Source: an uncultured Bacteroidales bacterium
GTDB taxonomy: Bacteria; Bacteroidota; Bacteroidia; Bacteroidales; FEN-979
Length of the DNA stretch: 64,000 nt
NCBI GenBank assembly: GCA_903887775.1
Contig: CAISRB010000019.1
Coordinates: forward strand, 62,001 to 126,000
Reading direction: 5' to 3'
Made by a program: the position numbers and the translations under genes. The notes under the pieces are model-generated. The model was not told the DNA's origin. It did no database searches and saw only the letters and a list, made by a program, of their open reading frames with translations. Every line of letters begins with the position of its first letter. Within the stretch, counting starts at the first letter, position 1. Below are positions 42,387 through 51,755 of this stretch, piece after piece.

Positions 42387-43052
42387 ATGTTAAAAGACTC
42401 TATGTTTCATAAATTAAACGATTATACGCATATTATCTGGGACTGGAACGGCACATTGCTCGACGACGCCTGGCTTTGCGTCGAAGTGATGAACGGGATG
42501 CTGGAAAAACGAGGACTTCCGAAGGTGAGTCTTGATTTTTACCGCTCTGTGTTCACTTTTCCGGTCAGGGATTATTACCGGGAACTCGGATACGATTTTT
42601 CAAAAGAACCATTTGAGGAAGTCGGTATGGAATTCATGGACAGCTATAACCGGCGGCAGAAGGAATGCAGGCTTCATCCGGAGGTTTTAACAGTGCTGGA
42701 AGCATTCAGACAACACGGCTACGGGCAATCCATACTTTCGGCCCGGGAACAAAAAGAATTGCAGGCTGAAACTATTGATCTGGGGGTTAAGCAGTATTTT
42801 GAAAAAATATACGGGCTTGATGACCATTATGCCCATGGTAAAACGGATGTTGGCATAAAGCTCATTAAAGATCTCGGTATCCCGGCCGCATCACTGTTGT
42901 TCATTGGTGATACCAGGCACGATGCCGAGGTTGCACTTGAGATCGGGATCGATTGTATACTTATTCCAAACGGACACCATACTGAAGAAAGATTGAAGTT
43001 ATGCAGCTTCCCTATAATAAAAAGCCTTAATGACCTAATAGCTGGCCTATGA
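42387..43052 (+). CDS. HAD-superfamily phosphatase, phosphoglycolate-phosphatase-like
   Basis: Protein of 221 residues; a second ATG at 42402 is possible. Motif I is DWNGTLLDD (about 20-28), with Asp20 as nucleophile but Asn where most HADs have the second Asp. Motif III includes HGKTDVGIKLI and motif IV LLFIGDTRHDAEVA. It is the first gene of a coupled operon with three glycosidases and overlaps the next gene (ATGA), which hints at a sugar-phosphate substrate. The Asp to Asn change may be usual in this subgroup. Confidence 0.82.
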   Translation: MLKDSMFHKLNDYTHIIWDWNGTLLDDAWLCVEVMNGMLEKRGLPKVSLDFYRSVFTFPVRDYYRELGYDFSKEPFEEVGMEFMDSYNRRQKECRLHPEVLTVLEAFRQHGYGQSILSAREQKELQAETIDLGVKQYFEKIYGLDDHYAHGKTDVGIKLIKDLGIPAASLLFIGDTRHDAEVALEIGIDCILIPNGHHTEERLKLCSFPIIKSLNDLIAGL

Positions 43053-46000
43053 TTAACAGGATAAGCATTTGTTTTTTCATATTCATCATCTTCCCATTCT
43101 CAACTGTGCCGGCTCAGGCAATCAAGGGGAAAAGTATTCAGAATCATTCCATTAAACTTAGCGGAAAAGATAAAAAAGGAGATCAGAATTCCGGTCCCAG
43201 GATTGCTTTTCTTTCAGATGTTCCATACGGATCAGCTGATACAGTGATCCGGTCCTGTTATTCTTTTCTGAAAAACCAGCCGAAGTCGGAATGTGATTTC
43301 ATTACTGCCATTGAACTGGCAAAACATCCATCCGCAGTAAAAAAATATACCATCCTGTTCTATCTGAAAAATGAACGCAATCCAATTCCTTCCGGGCTGA
43401 AAGACGAAAAAACCCTGGAGGCGGTCAATGAATACCTGATAAACGGGGGCAAACTTCTGCTTTCAGGTTTTGCGATGCATTACCTCGTCGATCTCGGGCT
43501 CGAAACTGTAGAAGCTTCAGACAGCATGAAGCCATGTAATGATGATGGTGTTGGAAGGAAACTCGGCTTTCATGCATTGACAGACCATCCTGTTTTCAGG
43601 GGAATGAACGGTGGTGCATACATTTTAAGGCCACTGAAGGACCAGGATGTCGGCGTTTGCGGGTATTTCGGTGATAAGCTTCCGGCCCGGGGCAAAGTCA
43701 TTGGAGTTGACTGGGATTATATTTTTCTGAGGGAGGAGTCGAAACTTCTTATTGAATATGATCCGGGCAAGGGGAAAGTCCTGGCCATAGGCGGGTATAT
43801 GGATTTTTCGCAGCCTAACCTCAACCGTCTGCATCTTGAGAAATTTACCCTGAACTGCCTCCGGTATCTTACAGATAGCTCGAAGGGAATAGCTGGACAC
43901 TATTGGGATTATTCCCCGAATACGGTTACGGCATGTGCTGAGGATTCAATCCCGGCCGTAAAAAAGTTACTGAAACCAGGCTTCTACTGGCAGGAGCCTG
44001 AAGATCAGCTTGCGATGGAACGAAGGCTCTCATCGAATGAATTCTGGGATGTGGCTGGTGAAAGGCTGCTGACGATGGGAACCGAAAACGGCGGCATTGA
44101 GGAGGTATGGAGCCACCCTTTCATGGCCTTCCGGGATTATGAGGTCGGGATCAAATTTGACTACAGGGATACCATTTACTGGCTGAACGACCAGCGCCCG
44201 GAAGTCACGGCCCATCCGGCTTATTTTTGCCGGCAGTACAAATTTCCCAGGGCTTTTTTAAAGGAGATCATCGTGAATGACCCGGTCGAACCAGCCGGGG
44301 CGTTGCATTATGAATACAAAGGAGTTTATGGTGCGGAACTGTTTATTCGTTTTACTTCCAATTTCAGGTGGATGTGGCCGTATTCAGAAAAAGTCACCGG
44401 TAGTATATGTTGCACCTGGCTTGACGATTTACAGGCCTTCAGAATTTCCGATAAATCAGGGATGCTGAACCTGTTCTTTGGGAGTAACAAACCAGCGATT
44501 CAGAAGATCATAGGGCAGTTTTCAGGCTTTACGATTGATAAAAATTATAAAGCCAGCGGTTTTTCAACAACCCGGTTTCAGGCTGCAGGATTTCTTCATT
44601 ACAGGCTTGAGATGAACGACGAACTGGATGTGATCTATGCTTCCGGGAATGAGGGAGGCCGGTCAGTGAGGGAATATTACGAGAAATATTCTGCAGCCCC
44701 GGACAAGCTGTTTCAGAACGCCATTGAGCATTCCGGCGAACTGCTTAAAAACAGGCTGATGATCACTTCACCTGACGCCAATTTCAACAGGGGTTACAGA
44801 TGGGCAGTGGTTTCGGCCGATAAATTCTTCGTAAACACTCCGGGGATAGGGAAATCGCTGGTTGCCGGATATGCAAGTACAAAACACGGATGGGACGGCG
44901 CCCAGAAAGTCAGCGGCAGACCTGGTTATGCATGGTATTTCGGAAGGGACGGCCAATGGAGCGGATTTGCCCTGCTCGGCGAAGGCGACTATGAAAAGGT
45001 GAGGTCCGAACTTGAATTTTATCAGAAATACCAGGACCTTAACGGGAAGATTCTTCACGAAGCAAGCACCTCAGGTGTTGTTCACTACGATGCTTCCGAT
45101 GCAACTCCCTTATACATCATACTGGCAGGGAGATATTTCAGGTACTCGAATGACACAGCCTTCTTGCGCCTGAGCTGGCCCTGCATCCATAAAGCAATAG
45201 ATTTTTGTTTTTCAACCGATACCGATAAGGATCACCTTATCGAAAACACCAACGTCGGCCATGGATGGGTCGAAGGCGGGGAATTATATGGATCACATGC
45301 CACCTTATATATGACCGGATGCTGGATTGAAGCATTGAAGGAAGCATCCAATATGGCCGCTTTCATGAAGGAACAGGATAAAGATAAATACAGGAATGAA
45401 GCGGGCCTGATCCAGCGGATCATCAATACGGATTTCTGGAATGCGAACACCTCCTTCTATAATTACGGAAAGAATATTGACGGCAGTTTCCGTTCTGAAC
45501 CAACCGTGCTGCCGGCAGTGCCTTTAAGTTTCGGGCTTGCCGACCGGGAGAAGGCAGGATTGGTGCTGAAACAACTTGGCTCTAACACGTTTACAACAAA
45601 CTGGGGAGTGAGAATTGTGAGCGACAACAGCAGGCTGTTCAAACCAACAGGTTATCACTATGGAAGCGTCTGGCCCCTGTTTACCGGGTGGACCTCGATG
45701 GCCGAATACAAGTATGGCAATTCGTTGCAGGGGTTCTCACATTTGATGAATAACCTTAATGTATATAAGACTTGGGCCATGGGGAACGTACAGGAGGTTC
45801 TGAACGGAGCCGTTTACCAGCCATCCGGAGTATGCGCTCACCAGTGCTGGTCGGAAACCATGGTCATACAACCTGCCCTGGAAGGGCTTCTGGGATTGAA
45901 TGTTGATGCCGGGAAACGACAGCTGAAACTGGCTCCTGCCCTGCCAGCCGACTGGGACTCTCTCGAAGTGAAAAATATCAGGATGGGGAACAAGACCATC

Positions 46001-46519
46001 AGCCTGCAGTTTAAACGGAGCGTTACAACCCTGTCGTATATGTTCAATTCTAAGTTTAATGACAGCACGGTAATTGAGTTTTCTCCCATGCTGCCGGCGG
46101 GAACCCGTATCCTGTCGTGTAAGCTGAATCAGAACGACGTTCCGTTTACAGAAGAAATCACCCCGGCCGGGACGGGAATAAAACTTGAACTTAAACCTGC
46201 CGGGAAAGACCTGCTTGAGTTTGAATTCAGGGATGGCATCAGCGTCCTGCCTGTGGTTGAAGACCCTAAAGCAGGCTATCCATCGGAGGGCCTGAGGATA
46301 CTTGATGCAGGTTTGAGAGGCAGGGTTTATTCGGTTTTAACCGAAAATAAAGCCGGAGGTTCAGGCGAGATCAGGGTATGGCTGAACGGTCTGAATATCG
46401 ATCATGTTGAGAATGGAACGATTCTCAGCATAGGTGGCAATATCTGCACTTTGCAGATCATGTATCCCGATTTGGGAAAGAAATATACCGAGGTTGCGGT
46501 TAATATCTGTCTGAAATGA
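43049..46519 (+). CDS. Large exported glycosidase-like protein with N-terminal GATase-like domain
   Basis: Protein of 1156 residues with a signal peptide (MINRISICFFIFIIFPFSTVPAQA). Residues of about 45-275 look like a class I amidotransferase-fold/ThuA-type domain (GPRIAFLSDVPYGS, YLINGGKLLLSGFAM, GKVLAIGGYMDFS). Residues of about 550-1000 form an (alpha/alpha)6 barrel similar to glycogen-debranching/amylo-alpha-1,6-glucosidase C-terminal domains (NVGHGWVEGGELYGSHATLY, GYHYGSVWPLFTGW, CAHQCWSETM). A C-terminal beta-sandwich follows. It probably cleaves a glucan or glycan outside the cytoplasm. Start and stop both overlap neighbours by ATGA. Confidence 0.78.
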   Translation: MINRISICFFIFIIFPFSTVPAQAIKGKSIQNHSIKLSGKDKKGDQNSGPRIAFLSDVPYGSADTVIRSCYSFLKNQPKSECDFITAIELAKHPSAVKKYTILFYLKNERNPIPSGLKDEKTLEAVNEYLINGGKLLLSGFAMHYLVDLGLETVEASDSMKPCNDDGVGRKLGFHALTDHPVFRGMNGGAYILRPLKDQDVGVCGYFGDKLPARGKVIGVDWDYIFLREESKLLIEYDPGKGKVLAIGGYMDFSQPNLNRLHLEKFTLNCLRYLTDSSKGIAGHYWDYSPNTVTACAEDSIPAVKKLLKPGFYWQEPEDQLAMERRLSSNEFWDVAGERLLTMGTENGGIEEVWSHPFMAFRDYEVGIKFDYRDTIYWLNDQRPEVTAHPAYFCRQYKFPRAFLKEIIVNDPVEPAGALHYEYKGVYGAELFIRFTSNFRWMWPYSEKVTGSICCTWLDDLQAFRISDKSGMLNLFFGSNKPAIQKIIGQFSGFTIDKNYKASGFSTTRFQAAGFLHYRLEMNDELDVIYASGNEGGRSVREYYEKYSAAPDKLFQNAIEHSGELLKNRLMITSPDANFNRGYRWAVVSADKFFVNTPGIGKSLVAGYASTKHGWDGAQKVSGRPGYAWYFGRDGQWSGFALLGEGDYEKVRSELEFYQKYQDLNGKILHEASTSGVVHYDASDATPLYIILAGRYFRYSNDTAFLRLSWPCIHKAIDFCFSTDTDKDHLIENTNVGHGWVEGGELYGSHATLYMTGCWIEALKEASNMAAFMKEQDKDKYRNEAGLIQRIINTDFWNANTSFYNYGKNIDGSFRSEPTVLPAVPLSFGLADREKAGLVLKQLGSNTFTTNWGVRIVSDNSRLFKPTGYHYGSVWPLFTGWTSMAEYKYGNSLQGFSHLMNNLNVYKTWAMGNVQEVLNGAVYQPSGVCAHQCWSETMVIQPALEGLLGLNVDAGKRQLKLAPALPADWDSLEVKNIRMGNKTISLQFKRSVTTLSYMFNSKFNDSTVIEFSPMLPAGTRILSCKLNQNDVPFTEEITPAGTGIKLELKPAGKDLLEFEFRDGISVLPVVEDPKAGYPSEGLRILDAGLRGRVYSVLTENKAGGSGEIRVWLNGLNIDHVENGTILSIGGNICTLQIMYPDLGKKYTEVAVNICLK

Positions 46520-48600
46520 GAAAAGTATTAATGTTATTACTGCTGACAGCATTTCTGCCGGGTTCAGGACAGTACCTGTCAAACCTTCAGGCCACCCGGA
46601 ATGATGCTTTGTTTACTACCTATGCGGCGCCAATTGCCCGCTCTTCATACAAACTGGACCAAGGGTACTCTTTGCAGTTCAATGACCCCGAAAGCGGGGT
46701 TGAATTGATTTCATCAGACGGGCCTAATTTCGGCCTTGCCTTAAGACTTGGGAATGAAACCAGGTTCAGATTAAAGGAATTGTTTAAAGAACCTGTTATA
46801 ACAACCTCATATAGTGATATATTAAAATATTTTTATTATCCTTTTGAAAACATTAAAGTTGAAGTTTGCTTTGATGTGTATTCTTCGGGTTCAGCTTTTA
46901 TGGATATTACTGTCTCAAACAACGGGAAGTTTGAAAACCAGATCACGCTTATCCCCTATCATTTTTACCCGTCCCCAGACAGCCTTGTCAGCCTGGAGCA
47001 CAGTAATTTATTTGACGGATATTTCTACCCTCTGGCTAAAAAACCTGACTCATGGATGAAGGAGCACCAGATCCCCATCAAAACTTCACTGAAGGCTTAT
47101 CTTTTATCAGATCTACCGTTTGATTCGGTTGTCGCAACCGGCTTTCGGAAGGGAGCAAAGACCCGGATGACGACAGGTCCCATCGATGACATCCGGCGGA
47201 GCCTGTTGATAAAGCAAATATCATCGGCAGAAACGGTTGCAATGTTTGGCATGAGGACTATCCGTCTTGAACCCGGAGAGTCGGCGAGGTTCCGGATCGT
47301 TCTGGGGCTGGAGGATGCCTCAGTAAGAAAGCAGGATGCTTTCAGAAAGCTGAAGCCCCTGTTTGATGTTGAGCCCGGAAAAATCATCAGTGAAGATGAA
47401 AAGATATATAGTAAAATTCCTCTGATCAGGTTGCCCGGGCGGGATGATGAAATGCTTTACTGGAGTTGTTTTTCACTGATGAGGCAATGTATGATGCAGG
47501 CGGAGGGTAAATGTGCGGACAATTACTATGTATTTTCAAGGGAACCCAAATGGGGATGGGGATACGGCGGGCAGGTATTCCATGAAAGCCTGTCGATGCT
47601 TGCCTATGTGTATATGGATCCTGTAAGTGCCATGAACTCCCAGAGGGTATTCATCGGGAGGCAGCAGCCCGACGGTTATATCAACTATCGCACGGGGCCC
47701 TACCTTGACGAAACCATACCTTATGCAAACCAGCTGACGACATCCGCCCCTTGGTTCAATTACATAAACCTTGAAGTCTATAAGATCAGCAAAGACACAA
47801 AATTTCTGAAGGAAGCCTATATTTCTGGTAAAAAATTCTATTTGTACTATGTGAAAAACCGTGATTCAAACAGGAACGGGCTCTGCGAATGGGGAGCTGA
47901 AGGAGAGCTGGAATCGGTGAGGGATGCGAGGGTTGCTGTTTGGGACCAGGTTGGCAGGCCAATGAATTTTGAAGGCCCGGATGTGAACTCCATGCTGGTT
48001 ATGGAAGCCAGGTCGCTGTCGGAAATGGCCAGGATCCTTCGGCTGGATGCAGATTCAAAACAATGGGAAGATCTCGCAAAACAGCGTTCGGCCCTCATTG
48101 AACAAACCATGTGGGATACAGTGACCGGTTTTTATTACAATATTTACAAGCTGAACCAGGGTTTTAATTTTCATAAAGCCAATGATCTGAAGATCAAAGA
48201 AATTATTGGCTTTCTGCCGCTGTGGGCGGGGGTCAGCAGTTCAGGCCATGCAGAGAAACTGTTGCAATCTCTCCGAGACCCGCTGGAGTTCAACAGACCC
48301 TATGGTATCCCCACCCTGACGGCAAAATCGGATTATTATAACCCGATAGGTTACTGGAATGGCCCGGTATGGGTTCAATGGGAATACCTGCTGTGTCGTG
48401 GTCTCAGGGATTACGGTTATAAAAGGGATGCGTCCGAAATTACCAGGCGGGTTTTGAACAACATGATCTGGCATTTAAAGCAGGATCATGTTTTCTGGGA
48501 ATTTTTCAGTCCCGATGAACACCAGGCCGGATGGAACAAAACGTATATATGGGCCGGTATAGCAGCAAGAATGTTAATTGACGAATATTTAGTGAAATGA
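46516..48600 (+). CDS. Exported (alpha/alpha)6 glycoside hydrolase, MGH1/GH63-like (paralogue 1)
   Basis: Protein of 694 residues with a signal peptide (MRKVLMLLLLTAFLPGSGQ). After a beta-rich N-terminal domain the catalytic (alpha/alpha)6 barrel begins near 305. FSREPKWGWGYGGQVFHESLSMLAYVY, the likely acid Asp386 in QQPDGYINY, GYWNGPVWVQWEYLL and the likely base Glu662 in FWEFFSPD fit the GH63/mannosylglycerate-hydrolase-like group. The substrate is not predictable. Its paralogue follows with an ATGA overlap. Confidence 0.78.
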   Translation: MRKVLMLLLLTAFLPGSGQYLSNLQATRNDALFTTYAAPIARSSYKLDQGYSLQFNDPESGVELISSDGPNFGLALRLGNETRFRLKELFKEPVITTSYSDILKYFYYPFENIKVEVCFDVYSSGSAFMDITVSNNGKFENQITLIPYHFYPSPDSLVSLEHSNLFDGYFYPLAKKPDSWMKEHQIPIKTSLKAYLLSDLPFDSVVATGFRKGAKTRMTTGPIDDIRRSLLIKQISSAETVAMFGMRTIRLEPGESARFRIVLGLEDASVRKQDAFRKLKPLFDVEPGKIISEDEKIYSKIPLIRLPGRDDEMLYWSCFSLMRQCMMQAEGKCADNYYVFSREPKWGWGYGGQVFHESLSMLAYVYMDPVSAMNSQRVFIGRQQPDGYINYRTGPYLDETIPYANQLTTSAPWFNYINLEVYKISKDTKFLKEAYISGKKFYLYYVKNRDSNRNGLCEWGAEGELESVRDARVAVWDQVGRPMNFEGPDVNSMLVMEARSLSEMARILRLDADSKQWEDLAKQRSALIEQTMWDTVTGFYYNIYKLNQGFNFHKANDLKIKEIIGFLPLWAGVSSSGHAEKLLQSLRDPLEFNRPYGIPTLTAKSDYYNPIGYWNGPVWVQWEYLLCRGLRDYGYKRDASEITRRVLNNMIWHLKQDHVFWEFFSPDEHQAGWNKTYIWAGIAARMLIDEYLVK

Positions 48601-50750
48601 AAAGAACGTATTACCTGATCCTGATCTGCCTGCTGAGTTTACAGGGTTTCGCCCAGCAGTTTAAAGCGGTCGAGGATTACATGCGCATCAATGCCGGTGG
48701 CGACGACCCGTTATACACGACCTATGCCGCAGCCATGGCCCGATCCCGCTTATATGGGGATAAGGCTTACAAAATGGATTATTCCTCATGCTGCATGCCT
48801 GTTAACTATGCCAGCGACCATGCCGGAAGGATGTATTGCCTGTGGAAAATCGACCAGGTGGTAGTGAACAAAATGTCGGAATACTTTAAAAAGCCCGTCG
48901 TCAGTTTCTCTTTCCCTGATATGGCTATCATCGAGTATGAACCTTTCAGGGGAATCCATGTAAAGGAAACATTCTTCGTATACAGTTCAACCCTGGCTAT
49001 TGCAGACGTCGAGGTACAAAATACCGATAAAATAAACCACGAGATCTCTGTTTATCCCATACTGGAATCTGAGAATGATTCTATGGAAGTGATGCGTTAT
49101 GATACGGTTCATAAGGCTTATATAACGCATCGCTATGAGAGCCCATACCGGCTCATCAGCAGTCTTAAAATGGAGTATGGTTATCCTGCCAGGGTTCGTG
49201 ACGTATTTGCGATGAATCCTTCTGCTTATACATACGGCGCTTATTTTGGTGATATTTCTGAATTCTATAATACCATCAAAACTGATTTTTATTCAGACAG
49301 GCGAAGTGATACCCTCAATCAGAAAAAACAGGGACTTTGCCATTTCCTGGTCCTGAATTACAAGAAAAGACTGGCACCTCAGCAAACAGCGTCATTCAGG
49401 GTTCTGAGGGGATTCCAGGGACAGAATGAAGACCAGCAAGCCCTGCTTAAGGATGTGGAAGCGATGAAAACGACATTGCTAAAGACCTTTTATGAGGATG
49501 ACCTTATTCTGTTCTCAAAAATCCCCAGGATAAGTTTTAAGACCAGGGATGAGAAAATTGCCTATTTGGGGGCATTCAACCTGGTAAGGGGCTGTATGTA
49601 TCCGCCTTCAGGAAAGACCAATTATAATTCCTATGCTTTTTCCCGTAATCCTTTATGGGGTTGGGGGCATGGCCACCAGGTACTGCATGAGTCGCTGAGC
49701 ATGCTGGCCTATGTATACATGGACCCCCAGTCGGCAGAGGGCTCACAAAGAGTTTACATGGAACAGCAGCGGGAGGATGGGTTTATCGCATACCGCCACG
49801 GGCCAAGGGGATTACAGGATTACCCGCATAAGAATATGCCCACCACTTCAGCGCCATTTTTTAACTGGATCAACTGGGAAGTTTACAAAGTGAGCAAGGA
49901 CAGGCGTTTTCTTGAAGATGCATATGTCTCAGGAAGCAAGTATCTTGACTGGCTGATTAAAAACCGCGACACTGATCATGACAGTACCTTTGAATGGGGT
50001 CCATATGGCATTATTGAAAATGTGAGGGACTGGTACAATGCAGTTTTCCAGGTTTCTGCCGAACGTTACCTGGATGTTGACAAGGAAGATATTTCCGATG
50101 AGCTGGAATGCCTCGACCTCACACTGATGGTGGTCAAGGAAGAAAAATCCCTCGCCCGGATAGCTGAAGCCCTCGGGAAGCAGGAGGAATCCCGCATGTG
50201 GAAAAAACGGGCTGATGAAGTGGTAAAACTTGTGAATAGAAGGATGTGGGACGACAGCACCGGCTTTTATTATTCAGTGAATAAAAAGGATCACGGCTGG
50301 TATTTTATGACCCGTGACCTTCGCCGCCAGGAAATTATTGCCTTTCTGGCATTATGGGCCGGCGCTGCACCCAGGGACAGGGCTGAAAAACTTGTTAAAA
50401 CCCTTACTGATACCACGAAATTCTGGAGAAGGTACGGTGTGCCGACCTTATCGGCCGGGGATCCATGGTTCAGTCCGTACGTTGATTATTGCTGTAAATG
50501 GAACGGACCTGTATGGATGCTATGGGATTATATGGTGTACGAAGGATTAAGGGATTATGGTTACACAGACCTGGCTCATCAGCTTGCAGCTAAAATGATG
50601 GATGCGGTGGTAGTCCAGCTCAAAAAGAACCATAATTATTGGGAATCGTTCAGCCCCGACAACGAAGTGCTCAATTCACCTCCCAATTATATATGGGATT
50701 CTATCATAGCCCGTTTGCTGATCGAAGAAAACCAGCCGAAGCAAAAGTAA
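48597..50750 (+). CDS. Exported (alpha/alpha)6 glycoside hydrolase, MGH1/GH63-like (paralogue 2)
   Basis: Protein of 717 residues with a signal peptide (MKRTYYLILICLLSLQGFAQ). It is a diverged tandem paralogue of the gene before it: LYTTYAAAMARS mirrors LFTTYAAPIARS, FSRNPLWGWGHGHQVLHESLSMLAYVY is shared, and the candidate acid and base are Asp394 (REDGFIAYR) and Glu683 (YWESFSPD). Both sets of candidate catalytic residues are kept, so the copies may split two steps or two substrates. It is the last of the four coupled genes; the CAP-SPOR gene starts 66 bases later. Confidence 0.78.
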   Translation: MKRTYYLILICLLSLQGFAQQFKAVEDYMRINAGGDDPLYTTYAAAMARSRLYGDKAYKMDYSSCCMPVNYASDHAGRMYCLWKIDQVVVNKMSEYFKKPVVSFSFPDMAIIEYEPFRGIHVKETFFVYSSTLAIADVEVQNTDKINHEISVYPILESENDSMEVMRYDTVHKAYITHRYESPYRLISSLKMEYGYPARVRDVFAMNPSAYTYGAYFGDISEFYNTIKTDFYSDRRSDTLNQKKQGLCHFLVLNYKKRLAPQQTASFRVLRGFQGQNEDQQALLKDVEAMKTTLLKTFYEDDLILFSKIPRISFKTRDEKIAYLGAFNLVRGCMYPPSGKTNYNSYAFSRNPLWGWGHGHQVLHESLSMLAYVYMDPQSAEGSQRVYMEQQREDGFIAYRHGPRGLQDYPHKNMPTTSAPFFNWINWEVYKVSKDRRFLEDAYVSGSKYLDWLIKNRDTDHDSTFEWGPYGIIENVRDWYNAVFQVSAERYLDVDKEDISDELECLDLTLMVVKEEKSLARIAEALGKQEESRMWKKRADEVVKLVNRRMWDDSTGFYYSVNKKDHGWYFMTRDLRRQEIIAFLALWAGAAPRDRAEKLVKTLTDTTKFWRRYGVPTLSAGDPWFSPYVDYCCKWNGPVWMLWDYMVYEGLRDYGYTDLAHQLAAKMMDAVVVQLKKNHNYWESFSPDNEVLNSPPNYIWDSIIARLLIEENQPKQK

Positions 50751-50816
50751 ATGACGGTGATATAATGCGGGGTAACCATTTTCATCAATTTCCGTATAAA
50801 TTGTTAATATACTAAC

Positions 50817-51755
50817 ATGGTGATCAGGAATACCTCAAAAATTCTGATGCTGATTTTTTTGTTGTTTGCACTGGCAGGGAACACCCAGCCAATGCAGAAA
50901 CAGGTGAGTAGTATTCCCGTTAATTTCAGGACCAGCCAGGATGAGATGCGGCTTTACAATATGATCAATGATTACCGCAAGAAATATGATCTCCCTCCTA
51001 TTCCGCTCTCAGCTTCATTATGTTACGTTGCTTCTGCCCATGTAAGGGATCTTTTCTTTCATCATCCTGACCAGGACCCTTGCAATTTTCATTCGTGGTC
51101 GGATAAAGGCCCATGGAAAGCATTTTGTTATCCCAGGGATGAGAACAAGAAAAATTCGGTATGGGATATACCGAAGGAGATCACTCCCTATAAGGGGAAA
51201 GGGTATGAAATTGTTTACTGGGAGAATAGCGAGGCGGATATTGACAGCGTTTTCAACTTCTGGAGATCAGTCGATTATTTCAACAGTTTCCTGATGAATA
51301 CAGGCAAGTGGCTGGGAAATAAATGGGAAGCTATCGGTATCGGGATCTATGAAAATTATGCCTGTGCCTGGTTTGGGCAGGTTCCCGACCAGCTCGGGCC
51401 CCCGCTTCTCGTTGGGGAAAATCCTCCTCCTGCTAAAACCGGTGTTGATTCTGGTCTCAAAACCGAGACCCTGAAACCTGCGCCTGCTGTTGTTTATCCT
51501 CCGATAACCTCCCCTGCCGATACATTGAAAAAGCAGTATAAATATTATATTATCATACGTTCAAACGTCCCTGTAGCAGATACAGCCAGATTAATGAAGT
51601 TATACAGGGACAAGGGATATAAATCCGTCAGGTTCTTCCCGGGCGAGGGAAAAGGCAGGATCTCCGTTTTTGAAACGGCCGACCGGGCAGAAGCCCAGGC
51701 CAGGCTCAAAGAGATCAAGATCCAGGCCAGGGATGCCTGGATGATGAAAAATTAA
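50817..51755 (+). CDS. CAP-domain protein with C-terminal SPOR domain
   Basis: Protein of 312 residues with a signal peptide (residues 1-24). Residues of about 38-200 are a CAP/SCP domain: LYNMINDYRKKYDLPPI, ASAHVRDLFF with the first conserved histidine, and YEIVYWENS with the acidic residue; the second CAP histidine is not evident in FWRSVDYFNSFLM. A proline-rich linker leads to about 70 residues that read as a SPOR domain (YKYYIIIRS, then GRISVFETADRAEAQARLKEI and a final DAWMMK). SPOR domains bind stem-peptide-free peptidoglycan, so this protein probably works in the periplasm near septal wall. Confidence 0.78.
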   Translation: MVIRNTSKILMLIFLLFALAGNTQPMQKQVSSIPVNFRTSQDEMRLYNMINDYRKKYDLPPIPLSASLCYVASAHVRDLFFHHPDQDPCNFHSWSDKGPWKAFCYPRDENKKNSVWDIPKEITPYKGKGYEIVYWENSEADIDSVFNFWRSVDYFNSFLMNTGKWLGNKWEAIGIGIYENYACAWFGQVPDQLGPPLLVGENPPPAKTGVDSGLKTETLKPAPAVVYPPITSPADTLKKQYKYYIIIRSNVPVADTARLMKLYRDKGYKSVRFFPGEGKGRISVFETADRAEAQARLKEIKIQARDAWMMKN

